From Ensifer adhaerens (lineage in GTDB: Bacteria; Pseudomonadota; Alphaproteobacteria; Rhizobiales; Rhizobiaceae), in the NCBI RefSeq assembly GCF_002940685.1, contig NZ_PNFP01000008.1, positions 1-64,000 of the forward strand: 64,000 nt of DNA. The letters are read 5' to 3'. Shown here piece by piece: positions 38,801 to 48,425 of this stretch. The notes below the pieces were generated by a model. That model made no database searches and had not been told where the DNA came from. It saw nothing but the letters and a program-made list of their open reading frames with translations. Within the stretch, counting starts at the first letter, position 1. Every line of letters begins with the position of its first letter. A program made the position numbers and the translations under genes.

Positions 38801-41800
38801 TTCATCGGCATTCCCTTCGCGCTGCTCTGGGCGCTTTCGCCGGCCGTTGCCTGGTTCGTCAGCCAGTCGGCGGAAACGGAAGACCAGCTCGTCGTTTCCG
38901 ACGAGGCGATCGACGAGATGCGCCTGATAGCGCGCCGCACCTGGCGCTACTTCGAGACCTTCGTCACCGCCGAGCAGCACTTCCTGCCGCCGGACAACTT
39001 CCAGGAGACGCCGCAGCCGGTGCTCGCCGAGCGGACGTCGCCCACCAATATCGGCGTCTACCTGCTGTCGGTGATGTCGGCGCGCGATTTCGGCTGGATC
39101 GGCTTCGAAGAGACGATCAACCGGCTGGAGCAGACGATCGCGACCATCGACCGGATGCCGAAGTACCGCGGGCACCTCTTCAACTGGTACCGGACGAACA
39201 CGCTCGAAACCATGGAGCCGCGCTACATTTCGTCGGTCGACAGCGGCAATCTGGCCGGTCATCTGATCGCCGTCTCGTCAATGTGTCGCGATTGGGCGGA
39301 AGCGCCGTCGGCGCATGTGCAGGGCAGCCTCACCGGTATCGGCGACGTCGTCGCGATCCTGCAGGAGGTCCTGCGCGACCTGCCCGACGACCGCAAGACG
39401 GTGCGTCCGCTGCGTCGCCTGATCGAGGAGCGCATCGTCGGCTTCCAGAATGCGCTCGAGGCGATCAAGCGCGAGCACGAGTTCGCCTCGATCCGGGTGA
39501 TCAATCTGGCGGTTCTGGCGCGCGACATGCACAAGCTCACGGTCAATCTCGACCACGAGGTGCGCACGTCGCAAAGCAGCGAAGTGACGAAGTGGGCCAA
39601 TTCGCTCGTCACCACCTGCGAAGCCCATATCGCCGATGGCGTCTTTGACCTCGGCGCGATCGAATCGCTGCGCCAGCGCCTGCTGGTGCTGAAGGACCGG
39701 GCGCGTGACATCGCCTTCTCGATGGACTTCGGCTTCCTGTTCCGGCCGGAGCGGCGGCTGCTGTCGATCGGCTTCCGCGTCAACGCCAACGAGCTCGACG
39801 AGGCCTGCTACGACCTTCTGGCATCGGAAGCGCGCCTCACCAGCCTGTTTGCGATCGCCAAGGGGGATCTCCCGACGGAGCACTGGTACAAGCTCGGCCG
39901 TCCGATCGTGCCGATCGGCGCGCGCGGTGCGCTGATCTCCTGGTCCGGCTCGATGTTCGAGTATCTGATGCCGCCGCTGGTCATGCAGGAACGGCAGGGC
40001 GGCATCCTCAACCAGACCAACAATCTGGTCGTAAAAGAGCAGATCAACCATGGCCGCCGCCTCGGCACGCCATGGGGCATCTCCGAGGCCGCGTTCAACG
40101 CGCGTGATCATGAGCTCACCTATCAGTACACCAACTTCGGCGTGCCGACGCTCGGCCTGAAGCGCGGTCTCGGCCAAAACGCGGTCATCGCGCCCTACGC
40201 CTCGATCCTTGCCTGCATGTACGATCCGAAATCGGCGCTCGCCAACCTCGGGCGCCTTCGCGAAGTCGGCGCGCTTGGTGCCTACGGCTACCATGATGCG
40301 GTCGACTTCACGCCGACGCGCGTGCCGGAAGGGCAGAAATGCGCGGTCGTTCGCAACTACTATGCGCACCACCATGGCATGTCGATCGCGGCCGTCGCCA
40401 ACGTCGTCTTCAACGGTCGCCTGCGCGAGTGGTTCCATGCCGATCCGGTGATCGAGGCTGCCGAGCTGCTGCTGCAGGAAAAGGCGCCGCGCGACATTCC
40501 GATCATGAATGCCAAGCGCGAGCCGGAATCGGTCGGCAAGGGCCAGGACGATCTGCTGCGGCCGGAAGTCCGCATCATCGAGAATCCGCTTTCGCAGGAC
40601 CGTGAGACCGTGTTCCTGTCGAACGGCCATTATTCGGTGATGCTGACGGCCAACGGCGCCGGCTATGCCCGCTGGAACGGCCAGGCCGTCACCCGCTGGA
40701 AGCCGGATCCGGTCGAGGACCGCACCGGCACCTTCATCTTCCTGCGCGACACGACGACCGGTGACTGGTGGTCGGCGACGTCTGAGCCGCGCCGTGCGGT
40801 GGGCGAGAAGGTGCTGACCCGCTTCGGCGACGACAAGGCCGAATTCGTCAAGACCGTCGGCGATCTCACCAGCGAGGTGGAATGCATCGTCGCCACCGAG
40901 CACGACGCCGAAGGCCGCCGGGTCATCCTGCTCAACACCGGCACCCAGGACCGCTTCATCGAAGTGACCTCCTATGCCGAGCCGGTGCTGTCGACCGACG
41001 AGGCCGACAGCGCCCACCCGGCGTTTTCGAAGATGTTCCTGCGCACGGAAATCAGCCGCCGCGGCGACGTCATCCGCGTCAGCCGCAACAAGCGCAGCTC
41101 CGGCGATCCGGACATGGAAGTGGCGCATCTCGTCACAGACAATGCCGGCAGCGACCGCCACACCGAGGCCGAGACCGACCGCCGCCGCTTCATCGGCCCG
41201 GGCCGCACGCTGGCGGAGGCCGCGGCCTTCGATACGGATGCGGTGCTTTCGGGCACGGACGGCTTCACGCTCGATCCGATCATGTCGCTGCGCCGCGTCG
41301 TGCGCGTGCCGGCCGGCAAGAAGGTCAGCGTCGTCTTCTGGACGATCGCCGCACCGAGCCGCGAGGAGGTCGATCGCGCGATCGATCGCTACCGCCACCC
41401 GGAAACCTTCAACCAGGAGCTCATCCACGCCTGGACCCGCAGCCAGGTGCAGATGCGCCATGTCGGGGTGACCTCGCAGGAGGCGGCAAGCTTCCAGATG
41501 CTCGGCCGATACCTCGTCTATCCGGACATGCACCTGCGTGCCGATACGGCGACCGTGCAGGCGGGGCTCGATTCGCAGTCGAAGCTCTGGCCGCTGGCGA
41601 TTTCCGGCGACTACCCGATCTTCTGCCTCAGGATCAACGACGACGGTGACCTCGGCATTGCCCGTGAGGCTCTGCGCGCCCAGGAATACCTGCGCGCCCG
41701 CGGCATCACCGCCGATCTCGTCATCATCAACGAGCGGGCCTCGTCCTATGCGCAGGACATGCAGCACGCGCTCGATTCCATGTGCGAGAACCTGAGGCTG

Positions 41801-44437
41801 CGCGGTCTTTCGGACGGTCCGCGCCAGCACATCTTCTCGGTGCGCCGCGACCTGATGGAGGCGGAGACCTGGTCGACGCTGCTGTCGGCCTCGCGCGCCG
41901 TCTTCCATGCCCGCAACGGTACGATCTCCGACCAGATCGCCCGCGCCAACTCGCTCTATTCGCCGGCGCCGGTGAAGGGATCCGAGAAGAGCAGCGAGTT
42001 CGTCGGGCCGCTGCTGGCGGCGCCGCAGGAGAACGCGGACGCCACTCCGGCCGAGATCAAGGGCGACGGCCTTTCCTTCTGGAACGGCTTCGGCGGCTTT
42101 GCCGCAGGCGGACGGGAGTATGTCGTGCGCCTGCGCGGCGGCGAAGCGACGCCGCAGCCGTGGATCAACGTGATCTCCAATGATGCTTTCGGCTTCCACA
42201 TTTCGGCCGAAGGTGCGGCCTATTCCTGGAGCCGCAACTCGCGCGACTACCAGCTGACGCCCTGGACCAACGACACGGTCGTCAACCGCCCGGGCGAAGC
42301 GATCTTCATCCGCGATATGGCAAGCGGCACGGTTTCGACGCCTTATGCGGCGCTCTCGCGCCGCCGTTCCGTCGTCTTCGAGACGGCGCACGGGCTTGGC
42401 TACTCGACCTTCCGCAGCGCCCAGGACGACCTCGAGATCGAGGCCATCCAGACGGTGCATCGCAGCCTGCCGGTCAAGCTCATCCGCGTGTCGATCCGCA
42501 ACCGTGCGGCATCGGCCCGGCAGCTGAGGCTCTATGGCTACAACGAGTGGGTGCTCGGCAACAATCGCGCCCGCAGCGCACCCTTCGTGTTGTCGAAGTG
42601 GGACGAGGCGGCCGAGGCGCTGGTGGCGACCAATCCCTACAGCATCGACTTCTCAGGCCGTTCCGCCTTCTTCGCGGTGGACGGCGGGGAAGCAGCCGGC
42701 CACACCGCGAGCCGGCGCGAGTTCCTGGGCTCGCTCGGTGGCATCCTCATGCCGCAGGCCGTGCTTTCGGGGGCGGATCTTTCGGGCTCCGTCGATGTCG
42801 ACGGCGATCCTTGCGCGGTCGTCGCGACCGACCTGACGATCGAGCCCGGTGCCGAACGGCAGGTCACGTTCATCCTCGGCGATACCGATACGGAAGATCA
42901 GGTTCGAGCCATTGTCGGCGAACTGCGTGAGACCGCGTTCGACACGGTGCTTGAGGCGAACAAGACGTTCTGGCGCGAATTCACCGACATCGTGAAGGTG
43001 GAAACGCCGGATCCGGCCTTCGACGCCATGATCAACAACTGGCTGCCCTATCAGAGCCTCGGCTGCCGCATCATGGCGCGCTCGGCCTTCTATCAGGCAA
43101 GTGGTGCCTTCGGCTTCCGCGACCAGTTGCAGGATACGCTGGCGTTCCTGATCCATCGTCCGGAACTCGCCCGGGCACAGATCCTCAACGCTGCCTCCCG
43201 CCAGTTTACCGAAGGCGACGTGCAGCATTGGTGGCTGCCGGGAACCGGCGCCGGCGTGCGCACGATGATTTCCGACGACGTCGTCTGGCTCGCCCATGCC
43301 GTGACCCGCTACAACACGGTGACCGGCACGTCCGATCTCCTTGCCGAGAAGCTTGCCTTCATCACCGGCCCGGCGCTCGAAGCGGGGCAGCATGACGCCT
43401 TCTACAAGCCGGAGATTTCCGAAGAGGTCGGCGACGTCTACGAGCATTGCGCCCGTGCGCTCGATCTTGCGATCAAGCGGACCGGCGAGAACGGCTTGCC
43501 GCTGTTCCTCGCCGGCGACTGGAACGACGGCATGAACAGGGTTGGCGAGAAGGGCCAAGGCACGAGCACCTGGCTCGGCTGGTTCCTGGCGGGCACTCTG
43601 CGCGGCTTCCTGCCTTACGCCCGCGAGCGCAAGGACGAGGCCCGCGTTACCCGCTGGGAGGCGCACCTCGATGCGCTCAAGAAGGCGCTTGCGACCGCCG
43701 GATGGGATGGCGACTACTACCGTCGCGGCTACTATGACGACGGCACGCCGCTTGGCACCAGCGAGGCGCTGGAGTGCCGGATCGATTCGATCGGTCAGTC
43801 CTGGAGCGTGCTTTCAGGCGAAGGCGACGAGCAGCGCTCGCTGAAGGCGATGGATGCGGTCATGGCGGAATTGGTCGATCCCGACCAGCGCATCGTCCGG
43901 CTGTTCACGCCGCCGCTCGAGCGCACGTCGCAGGATCCGGGCTACATCAAGGCCTATCCGCCCGGTGTGCGCGAAAACGGCGGGCAATACACCCACGCCG
44001 CCACCTGGGTCGCCTTGGCCTTTGCTGAACAGGGCAGGGCGGAAGAGGCCTGGCGCGTCTTCCAGATGCTGAACCCGATCTCGCATGCCGAAAACCGCGA
44101 AGCGGCGGAGCACTACCGCGTCGAACCCTATGTGGTTGCCGCCGACATCTATGGCGAAGGCGATCTGGCGGGTCGCGGCGGCTGGACCTGGTATACGGGA
44201 TCTGCCGGCTGGCTCTACCGCGTCGGCGTCGAAGGCATCCTCGGCATCCGCAGGCAAGGCGAGAAGCTGGTCATCCGGCCGGTGCTGCCGGCGGCCTGGG
44301 ACGGCTACGCGGCGGAAGTGACGCTCAACGGCGCGCGCCACAAGATTTCGGTCAAGCGCGACAAGAAAAGTGGCGAGCCGATCGTCAGCGTCAACAATAG
44401 TGTCACAAAAAACGCGCATGAAGGCATTTTGCTGTAA
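35810..44437 (+). CDS. ndvB: Cyclic beta-1,2-glucan synthase
   Basis: This giant inner-membrane enzyme (2875 residues from ATG 35810; an ATG at 35798 adds four) makes periplasmic cyclic beta-1,2-glucans from UDP-glucose, needed for hypo-osmotic growth and root or host infection. The GT84 glycosyltransferase part lies around residues 500-850 with the LDSDTRL Asp motif at about 662 and QHRWARGDW (the QxxRW-type motif) at about 810. Hydrophobic segments flank it (LLTILAMIAVYSFVSP; WQIVLIFSLFVAPTLSLING). The C-terminal GH94 phosphorylase-like part, with ring-size control, includes GDWNDGMNRVG at about 2569 and YPPGVRENGGQYTHAATW. The middle block HHHGMSIAAVANVVFNGR is also family-specific. NdvB/ChvB/Cgs proteins are of similar length. 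Confidence 0.98.
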   Translation: MTVSSNAPAQPDFAGPQPTRTPTEGRADQPRLDSEPVPMQLQTTPPTSPREPEAKQIDYNDSIRATFFSMEDLRQCGEDLASKGVSSLPGFFPFEFRPRHRENENEILRVYRATAADVEAGATITPAAEWLLDNHHVVEEAIQEVRRDFPRRFYRQLPTISVSGTVIPRTMALAWLYAAHTHSTVTRESITAMVEGFQKHDTFKIGELWALPSILRFVLIENLRRIAIRVERSRGMRRKANDVADQIIRLSDPEKSRTLLAESEALAADNTFVAQLLYRMRDGSQTSGAVIGWIEEQLEKRGSDVESALVAEQNRLSSGNATMSNIIRSLREIDDTDWAVWFESVSKIDAALREGSDYAALDFGSRNKYRDTIEKLARRSGHSEFEVTQIAIQMVREAEVAAETEAPLQQPNVGSFLVGKQRKLLEKKISYRPSVLQTIIRLSRTLDWFAIAGPNILLTILAMIAVYSFVSPMAIPSGAKLIMLLLFALPASEGAMGLFNTLVTLFVKPSRLVGYEFLDGIPEDARTLVAVPCLISKRDHVDELVRNLEVHYLANPRGEIYFALVSDWADSKVEESSADADVLDYAKREIAQLSARYAYDGKTRFYLLHRRRLYNEQEGVWMGWERKRGKLHELNMLLRGDRDTSFLQGANTVPDNVQYVMTLDSDTRLMRDAVTKLVGKMYHPINRPVVDPKTQNVIAGYSLLQPRVTPSLTTGSEASAFQRIFSSNRGIDPYVFTVSDVYQDIAGEGSFTGKGLYHVDAFEAALKGRIQENAVLSHDLLEGSYVRCALVTDVELVEDFPTRYEVEMSRQHRWARGDWQLLPYIFNLSNGLSMLGRWKMYDNLRRSLIPLAWLVASVMGWYYMEPTEALIWQIVLIFSLFVAPTLSLINGLLPRRNDIVARAHLHAVLTEVRAANAQVALRIVFIAHNAAMMGDAIVRSLYRTFVSGKLMLEWRTAAQVQSAGHGTIGDYYRAMWIAPALSAISLALAAISDTGLPFIGIPFALLWALSPAVAWFVSQSAETEDQLVVSDEAIDEMRLIARRTWRYFETFVTAEQHFLPPDNFQETPQPVLAERTSPTNIGVYLLSVMSARDFGWIGFEETINRLEQTIATIDRMPKYRGHLFNWYRTNTLETMEPRYISSVDSGNLAGHLIAVSSMCRDWAEAPSAHVQGSLTGIGDVVAILQEVLRDLPDDRKTVRPLRRLIEERIVGFQNALEAIKREHEFASIRVINLAVLARDMHKLTVNLDHEVRTSQSSEVTKWANSLVTTCEAHIADGVFDLGAIESLRQRLLVLKDRARDIAFSMDFGFLFRPERRLLSIGFRVNANELDEACYDLLASEARLTSLFAIAKGDLPTEHWYKLGRPIVPIGARGALISWSGSMFEYLMPPLVMQERQGGILNQTNNLVVKEQINHGRRLGTPWGISEAAFNARDHELTYQYTNFGVPTLGLKRGLGQNAVIAPYASILACMYDPKSALANLGRLREVGALGAYGYHDAVDFTPTRVPEGQKCAVVRNYYAHHHGMSIAAVANVVFNGRLREWFHADPVIEAAELLLQEKAPRDIPIMNAKREPESVGKGQDDLLRPEVRIIENPLSQDRETVFLSNGHYSVMLTANGAGYARWNGQAVTRWKPDPVEDRTGTFIFLRDTTTGDWWSATSEPRRAVGEKVLTRFGDDKAEFVKTVGDLTSEVECIVATEHDAEGRRVILLNTGTQDRFIEVTSYAEPVLSTDEADSAHPAFSKMFLRTEISRRGDVIRVSRNKRSSGDPDMEVAHLVTDNAGSDRHTEAETDRRRFIGPGRTLAEAAAFDTDAVLSGTDGFTLDPIMSLRRVVRVPAGKKVSVVFWTIAAPSREEVDRAIDRYRHPETFNQELIHAWTRSQVQMRHVGVTSQEAASFQMLGRYLVYPDMHLRADTATVQAGLDSQSKLWPLAISGDYPIFCLRINDDGDLGIAREALRAQEYLRARGITADLVIINERASSYAQDMQHALDSMCENLRLRGLSDGPRQHIFSVRRDLMEAETWSTLLSASRAVFHARNGTISDQIARANSLYSPAPVKGSEKSSEFVGPLLAAPQENADATPAEIKGDGLSFWNGFGGFAAGGREYVVRLRGGEATPQPWINVISNDAFGFHISAEGAAYSWSRNSRDYQLTPWTNDTVVNRPGEAIFIRDMASGTVSTPYAALSRRRSVVFETAHGLGYSTFRSAQDDLEIEAIQTVHRSLPVKLIRVSIRNRAASARQLRLYGYNEWVLGNNRARSAPFVLSKWDEAAEALVATNPYSIDFSGRSAFFAVDGGEAAGHTASRREFLGSLGGILMPQAVLSGADLSGSVDVDGDPCAVVATDLTIEPGAERQVTFILGDTDTEDQVRAIVGELRETAFDTVLEANKTFWREFTDIVKVETPDPAFDAMINNWLPYQSLGCRIMARSAFYQASGAFGFRDQLQDTLAFLIHRPELARAQILNAASRQFTEGDVQHWWLPGTGAGVRTMISDDVVWLAHAVTRYNTVTGTSDLLAEKLAFITGPALEAGQHDAFYKPEISEEVGDVYEHCARALDLAIKRTGENGLPLFLAGDWNDGMNRVGEKGQGTSTWLGWFLAGTLRGFLPYARERKDEARVTRWEAHLDALKKALATAGWDGDYYRRGYYDDGTPLGTSEALECRIDSIGQSWSVLSGEGDEQRSLKAMDAVMAELVDPDQRIVRLFTPPLERTSQDPGYIKAYPPGVRENGGQYTHAATWVALAFAEQGRAEEAWRVFQMLNPISHAENREAAEHYRVEPYVVAADIYGEGDLAGRGGWTWYTGSAGWLYRVGVEGILGIRRQGEKLVIRPVLPAAWDGYAAEVTLNGARHKISVKRDKKSGEPIVSVNNSVTKNAHEGILL

Positions 44438-44460
44438 TTGCCGGCACTGAAGACAGGATC

Positions 44461-44502
44461 AAACCGGCTTTGTTCCCGCAAGGGCAAGGCCGGTTTTTCT
44501 TT
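44461..44502 (+). terminator. Rho-independent terminator of ndvB
   Basis: AAACCGGCTTTG (44461-44472) pairs with CAAGGCCGGTTT (44485-44496), 12 pairs with one G-U, and is followed by TTCTTT. It lies 24 bases after the ndvB stop. Confidence 0.85.
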
Positions 44503-44694
44503 GCGGATCGACCGGCGGCACGACCTCGAAGGCCGGGTGTCGTGTCAATTCAAGCTGATGCGACCCCGCGCGTTTCAAGATGTGCGGTGCCGCTCCTCAT
44601 GGTGCCGGCCATTCCGCTCGATTGACGGTATGGGCCACCGGCGCCCGTTTCAACAGGGATGGGGCGGGGCGCCAAATCCTGGAAAACGGACTGC

Positions 44695-45849
44695 ATGCTG
44701 CAAAAGACTTTTCAGGGCGGCGCAAATTCTGCGACCGCCCGGATGGTTCCGAAGGAGCGCGACACCCGTCTCGACGTGTTCAGGGCGCTGTGTCTGCTGA
44801 CGATCTTCGTCAATCACGTTCCCGGACAGTATCTCGAATACTTGACGCACAAGAACTTGGGCTTCTCCGATTCCGCTGAAGCCTTCGTGCTGATCTCCGG
44901 CCTGTCGGTCGGGATCGCCTATGGCGGCAAATTCGTCGCCGGCGGCCGGCTGGCGATGACGCTGAAGATCTGGCGCCGGGCGCTGGCGCTCTACGTCGCC
45001 CATATCATGACCAGCATCGTCACGCTGGCGATCTTTGCCGGGGGCGCGATCTATTTCGGAAGGCAGGACCTGATCGGTGAGATCAACATCCGCCCGATGG
45101 TGGAGCAGACGGAGCAGGGCATCGTCGCCATGGTGCTGCTCGGACATCAGCTCGGCTACAACAACATCCTGTCGATGTATGCGGCGCTGTTCCTGATGCT
45201 GCCGGGCATTCTCTGGCTGAATGGCATCAGCAAGAAATTGCTGCTGTTGCTCTCGGCCACGCTTTGGCTCGCCGCGGGCATCTTCAAGTTCGTGCCGTCG
45301 AACTTCCTCGACGAGGGCTACTGGTTTCTCAATCCCTGGTCCTGGCAGTTCCTGTTCGTCATCGGCGTCGTCATGATGACCTATGTGCGCAACGGTGGAA
45401 CGTTGCCGCGATGGCCCTGGCTGATCGTGCTGTCCTGTGCCTACCTTGCCGTATCCGCCGTCTGGGTGCTTTTTTCCTTCTGGAGCATCGACCTTTCCTT
45501 CGGCCTTCCGGCAGTGCTCACCGGCTTCGACAAGACCTTCCTGTCTCTGCCGCGGCTTTTGCATGTACTGGCGCTTGGCTACCTCATCGCCGTGACGCCT
45601 CGGATCAGCAACCTTGCCAAGCTCGACGGCGATCATCCGCTGGCGGTCGTCGGGCGGCATTCGCTGCCGATCTTCATCTTCGGCACGATCCTGGCGATGT
45701 CCGGCCAGGTGCTCCTGTTCGTCACCGGGCGAAACCCGGTCTTCGGCAGCCTCTTCGTGATCGTCGGCATCGGCCTGCACTTCGCCTATGCCTACTATCT
45801 CGAATGGCTGCGCGGCATCGCGTCTGCCAAACCGCTAAGGGCGGCGTAG
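44695..45849 (+). CDS. OpgC-family membrane acyltransferase, candidate glucan succinyltransferase
   Basis: This 384-residue inner-membrane protein of about ten hydrophobic segments is of the OpgC family, acyltransferases that put succinyl groups on osmoregulated periplasmic glucans. It shows ERDTRLDVFRALCLLTIFVNH, with the Arg and His typical of the acyltransferase-3-like group, then DSAEAFVLISGLSVGIAYGG, and VVGRHSLPIFIFGTILA near the end. Lying directly after ndvB, it likely modifies the cyclic glucans, as Cgm does next to cgs in Brucella (from memory). The start is uncertain: ATG at 44695 has a purine-rich GGAAAACGGA, and ATG at 44659 would add 12 residues. OpgC-like genes are also often annotated only as hypothetical. 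Confidence 0.85.
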   Translation: MLQKTFQGGANSATARMVPKERDTRLDVFRALCLLTIFVNHVPGQYLEYLTHKNLGFSDSAEAFVLISGLSVGIAYGGKFVAGGRLAMTLKIWRRALALYVAHIMTSIVTLAIFAGGAIYFGRQDLIGEINIRPMVEQTEQGIVAMVLLGHQLGYNNILSMYAALFLMLPGILWLNGISKKLLLLLSATLWLAAGIFKFVPSNFLDEGYWFLNPWSWQFLFVIGVVMMTYVRNGGTLPRWPWLIVLSCAYLAVSAVWVLFSFWSIDLSFGLPAVLTGFDKTFLSLPRLLHVLALGYLIAVTPRISNLAKLDGDHPLAVVGRHSLPIFIFGTILAMSGQVLLFVTGRNPVFGSLFVIVGIGLHFAYAYYLEWLRGIASAKPLRAA

Positions 45850-45878
45850 CAATCGCCGCCCTTGACCGTGCATCAGCG

Positions 45879-46511
45879 TCAGGTTCGGGAACCCAGCGCC
45901 AGACGGCAGGCCAGCCCCGTGAACACGCCGGCGAGGAGGTATTGCGGCAGCTTCGGGAAACGCCGGAATCCGGAGAGCCTCGCGCGCAGATGGCTGCCGG
46001 CGAGGATGACCGAGCCGTTCACGAGCAGGCCGATGCCGTTCAGGATGGTCGCAAGCAGAAGCATCTGCAGGACCATCGACCCGCCATTCGGGTCGACGAA
46101 TTGCGGAAACAGGGCCAGCACGAAGAGCGCCATCTTCGGATTGAGCAGGTTCGTCATCAGTCCCTCGCCGAAGATCCGCTGGCCTGAGAGCCGCTTGAGC
46201 GTCGAAGCCGGGGATGCGCCCAAGGGATCCGAGCGGACGGTCTTCCAGGCGAGATAAAGCAGATAGACGCAGCCCGCCCAGCGGACGATCTCGTAGGCAA
46301 CCGGTACGGAGACGAAGAGCTGCGAGAGGCCGAGCGCCGCCGCGAGCGCATGGCAGTAGGTGCCAAGCGCAATGCCGGCATAGGTGAGGAAGCCGGCTGC
46401 GCGTCCCTGGCTGACACTGCGCGAGGCAATGAGCAGCATGTCGGGGCCTGGCGTGGCGGTGAGCACGAGGCTTGCGGCGGCAAACAGAGCGATGGTTGAG
46501 ATATCCGGCAT
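45879..46511 (-). CDS. LysE/RhtB family exporter
   Basis: This 210-residue inner-membrane exporter has the LysE signature start (LFAAASLVLTATPGPDMLLI, then SRSVSQGRAAGFLTYAGIALG), the NLLNPKMALFVLALFPQFV block and about six hydrophobic segments. It is probably an amino-acid or related metabolite exporter. It interrupts the glucan locus between the OpgC-like gene and ndvA and has no obvious part in glucan biology. It converges with the OpgC-like gene across 29 bases. Confidence 0.9.
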   Translation of the reverse strand: MPDISTIALFAAASLVLTATPGPDMLLIASRSVSQGRAAGFLTYAGIALGTYCHALAAALGLSQLFVSVPVAYEIVRWAGCVYLLYLAWKTVRSDPLGASPASTLKRLSGQRIFGEGLMTNLLNPKMALFVLALFPQFVDPNGGSMVLQMLLLATILNGIGLLVNGSVILAGSHLRARLSGFRRFPKLPQYLLAGVFTGLACRLALGSRT

Positions 46512-46600
46512 TGGTGATTCCCTTGGAATTGAAGCCGGAATTCCCGTCTACCAACAATTTGGCGAATGACAAGACCTCCCGATGCGGCGCTCGCCCAAAA

Positions 46601-46636
46601 AAAGAAAAGCCACCCGCGGCTGACCGCGGGTGGCTT
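46601..46636 (-). terminator. Rho-independent terminator of ndvA
   Basis: On the reverse strand AAGCCACCCGCGG (46636-46624) pairs with CCGCGGGTGGCTT (46619-46607) over a 4-base loop and is followed by a T-run (TTCTTTTTTT). It lies 31 bases after the ndvA stop. Confidence 0.9.
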
Positions 46637-46667
46637 GATGTACGATTTGCCTGACGTCGGGCGAGCG

Positions 46668-48425
46668 TTACGCCGCCGTGTGGCTCATGCGGACGTCTTC
46701 GTCCGTCAGGATGCCGCTGGCGCGAAGCAGGGCTGCGAAGCGGCCGTTGCTCTGGCTGAGCTCGTTGAAGCCGCCCATCTCGACGATCCGGCCCTGATCC
46801 ATGAAGATCACCAGGTCGGCCTCGCGCACCGTCGACAGGCGGTGGGCGATGATGAAGGTCGTGCGGTTCTTGCGCAGCGCATCGATCGCATCCTTGACGC
46901 GGTTCTCGGTCTCGACGTCGAGCGCGCTGGTCGCCTCGTCGAGCACCAGGATCGGCGCGTTCTTGAGGATGGCGCGGGCGATCGCCACACGCTGGCGCTC
47001 GCCGCCAGAAAGCCGGTTGCCGCGCTCGCCGACCACCGTGTCGTAACCGGTCGTGCGGCCCTCGATGAAGTCGCAGGCGGCGGCAGCTTCCGCTGCGGCC
47101 ATGACTTCCTCGATCGTCGCGTCGTCGCGGCCAAGCCGGATGTTGTCCGAGATCGAACGGTTCATCAGGCCCGCATCCTGGAAGACGGTGGCGATCGAGC
47201 GGCGCAGCGACTTGCGCGTCACCTTCGAGATGTCGTTGCCGTCGATCAGGATCTGGCCGTCGCGCGGGTCATGGACACGCTGCAACAGGTTGACGAGCGT
47301 CGTCTTGCCGGCGCCGGTCGGGCCGACGATGGCGATCGTCTGGCCGGCCTTGGCGGTGAACGAGACGTTGTGCACGCCCTGGTTCGTGTTCGCAAAGTCG
47401 AAGGAAACGTTGCGGAACTCGACTTCGCCGGAAACAGCCGGAAGCTCTGTCGCACCGGCCGGTTCGTCGCGTTCGCGCACGGCGTCTTCGAGCGTGAAGA
47501 AGTCCTCGAGCTTGGCGCGGGCCTCGAAGATCTGCGTGACGAAGGCCTTCATCTGGTCGAGGCGACCGATCAGAAGGTTGGCAAAGCCGATGAAGGCGAT
47601 GACTTCGCCGACGCCGAGCTCGCCGCGCTGCACCAGCACGGTGCCGATCACGAGGATCGCCATCATCGAAATGGTCGAGGCGACGCGGTTCAGGCCACTT
47701 GCCAGCGCCCACCAGTCGAGCACCGGGAACTGGGCGGAGATCAGCCGCTCGGTGAACTTCTTCAGCTCGCGGGTTTCAGCCTCGATGCGGTTGTAGCTGT
47801 GCACGACCGAAACGTTGCTGATGGCGTCGGAAACGTGGGAGAAAACCGTGTGGTAGTGGTTCTCGACCGAAGCCTGGCCTTCCTTGGTGCGGCTCATGAC
47901 CACCTTGCTGATCACCACATAGAGCGCGCCGAGAACGACGAGCACGAGCGACAGGCGCACGTCCATGGCAAAGGCGGTCGGAACGAGCAGAACCAGCGCA
48001 ACGGCGGTCGCCAGGTGCTGGCGCATGAATTCGAGCCAGAGGCCGAAGAGGGTTTCGCAGGCGCGCAGCAGCGTATGCAGCGCGTTCGACGTGCCGCGCT
48101 GGCTATGCCAGGCGAGCGGCATGGAAACGATACGACCGAAGGCTTCCGTCAAAAGCGTGGCGCGGCGGCCGTGGGCGAGCCGGTCCGCCTCGCGGGCGAC
48201 GAGCACGAAGGCAACGGTGTTGAAGACGCCAAGGCCGGCCCACATCAAGAGCATCGGCGTGACCTCGCCCTTCGACGAAATGGCGTCGATGATGCGGCCG
48301 AACAGGATCGGTTCGGCAATCGTGATGGCTGCCAGAACGACGTTGGCTAGAACGATCGCCGAGACACGAAACTTGTGAACCGCAAGATACTGGAGCGCTC
48401 TTGCATACACCTGGAACAATGACAC
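46668..48425 (-). CDS. ndvA: Beta-1,2-glucan ABC exporter (membrane and ATPase fused)
   Basis: This 585-residue exporter moves cyclic beta-1,2-glucan to the periplasm. Five or six hydrophobic segments (for example VSAIVLANVVLAAITIAEPI) occupy the first 300 residues; the ATPase follows with Walker A GPTGAGKTT, signature LSGGERQRVAIARAIL, and Walker B LVLDEATSALD. The GTG at 48423-48425 (AGGGGTGAG upstream) gives VSLFQVYARALQYLAVHKFR, the family's usual start and a length like ChvA (about 588). A longer frame from 48653 would add 76 residues of low-complexity sequence and is not favoured. It faces ndvB and completes the synthesis-modification-export locus. Confidence 0.96.
   Translation of the reverse strand: MSLFQVYARALQYLAVHKFRVSAIVLANVVLAAITIAEPILFGRIIDAISSKGEVTPMLLMWAGLGVFNTVAFVLVAREADRLAHGRRATLLTEAFGRIVSMPLAWHSQRGTSNALHTLLRACETLFGLWLEFMRQHLATAVALVLLVPTAFAMDVRLSLVLVVLGALYVVISKVVMSRTKEGQASVENHYHTVFSHVSDAISNVSVVHSYNRIEAETRELKKFTERLISAQFPVLDWWALASGLNRVASTISMMAILVIGTVLVQRGELGVGEVIAFIGFANLLIGRLDQMKAFVTQIFEARAKLEDFFTLEDAVRERDEPAGATELPAVSGEVEFRNVSFDFANTNQGVHNVSFTAKAGQTIAIVGPTGAGKTTLVNLLQRVHDPRDGQILIDGNDISKVTRKSLRRSIATVFQDAGLMNRSISDNIRLGRDDATIEEVMAAAEAAAACDFIEGRTTGYDTVVGERGNRLSGGERQRVAIARAILKNAPILVLDEATSALDVETENRVKDAIDALRKNRTTFIIAHRLSTVREADLVIFMDQGRIVEMGGFNELSQSNGRFAALLRASGILTDEDVRMSHTAA

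Noticed and set aside
39278-42460. A 1060-codon open frame antisense to ndvB
   Set aside because: Same reason: composition effect opposite a proven gene, no domain, no ribosome binding site.
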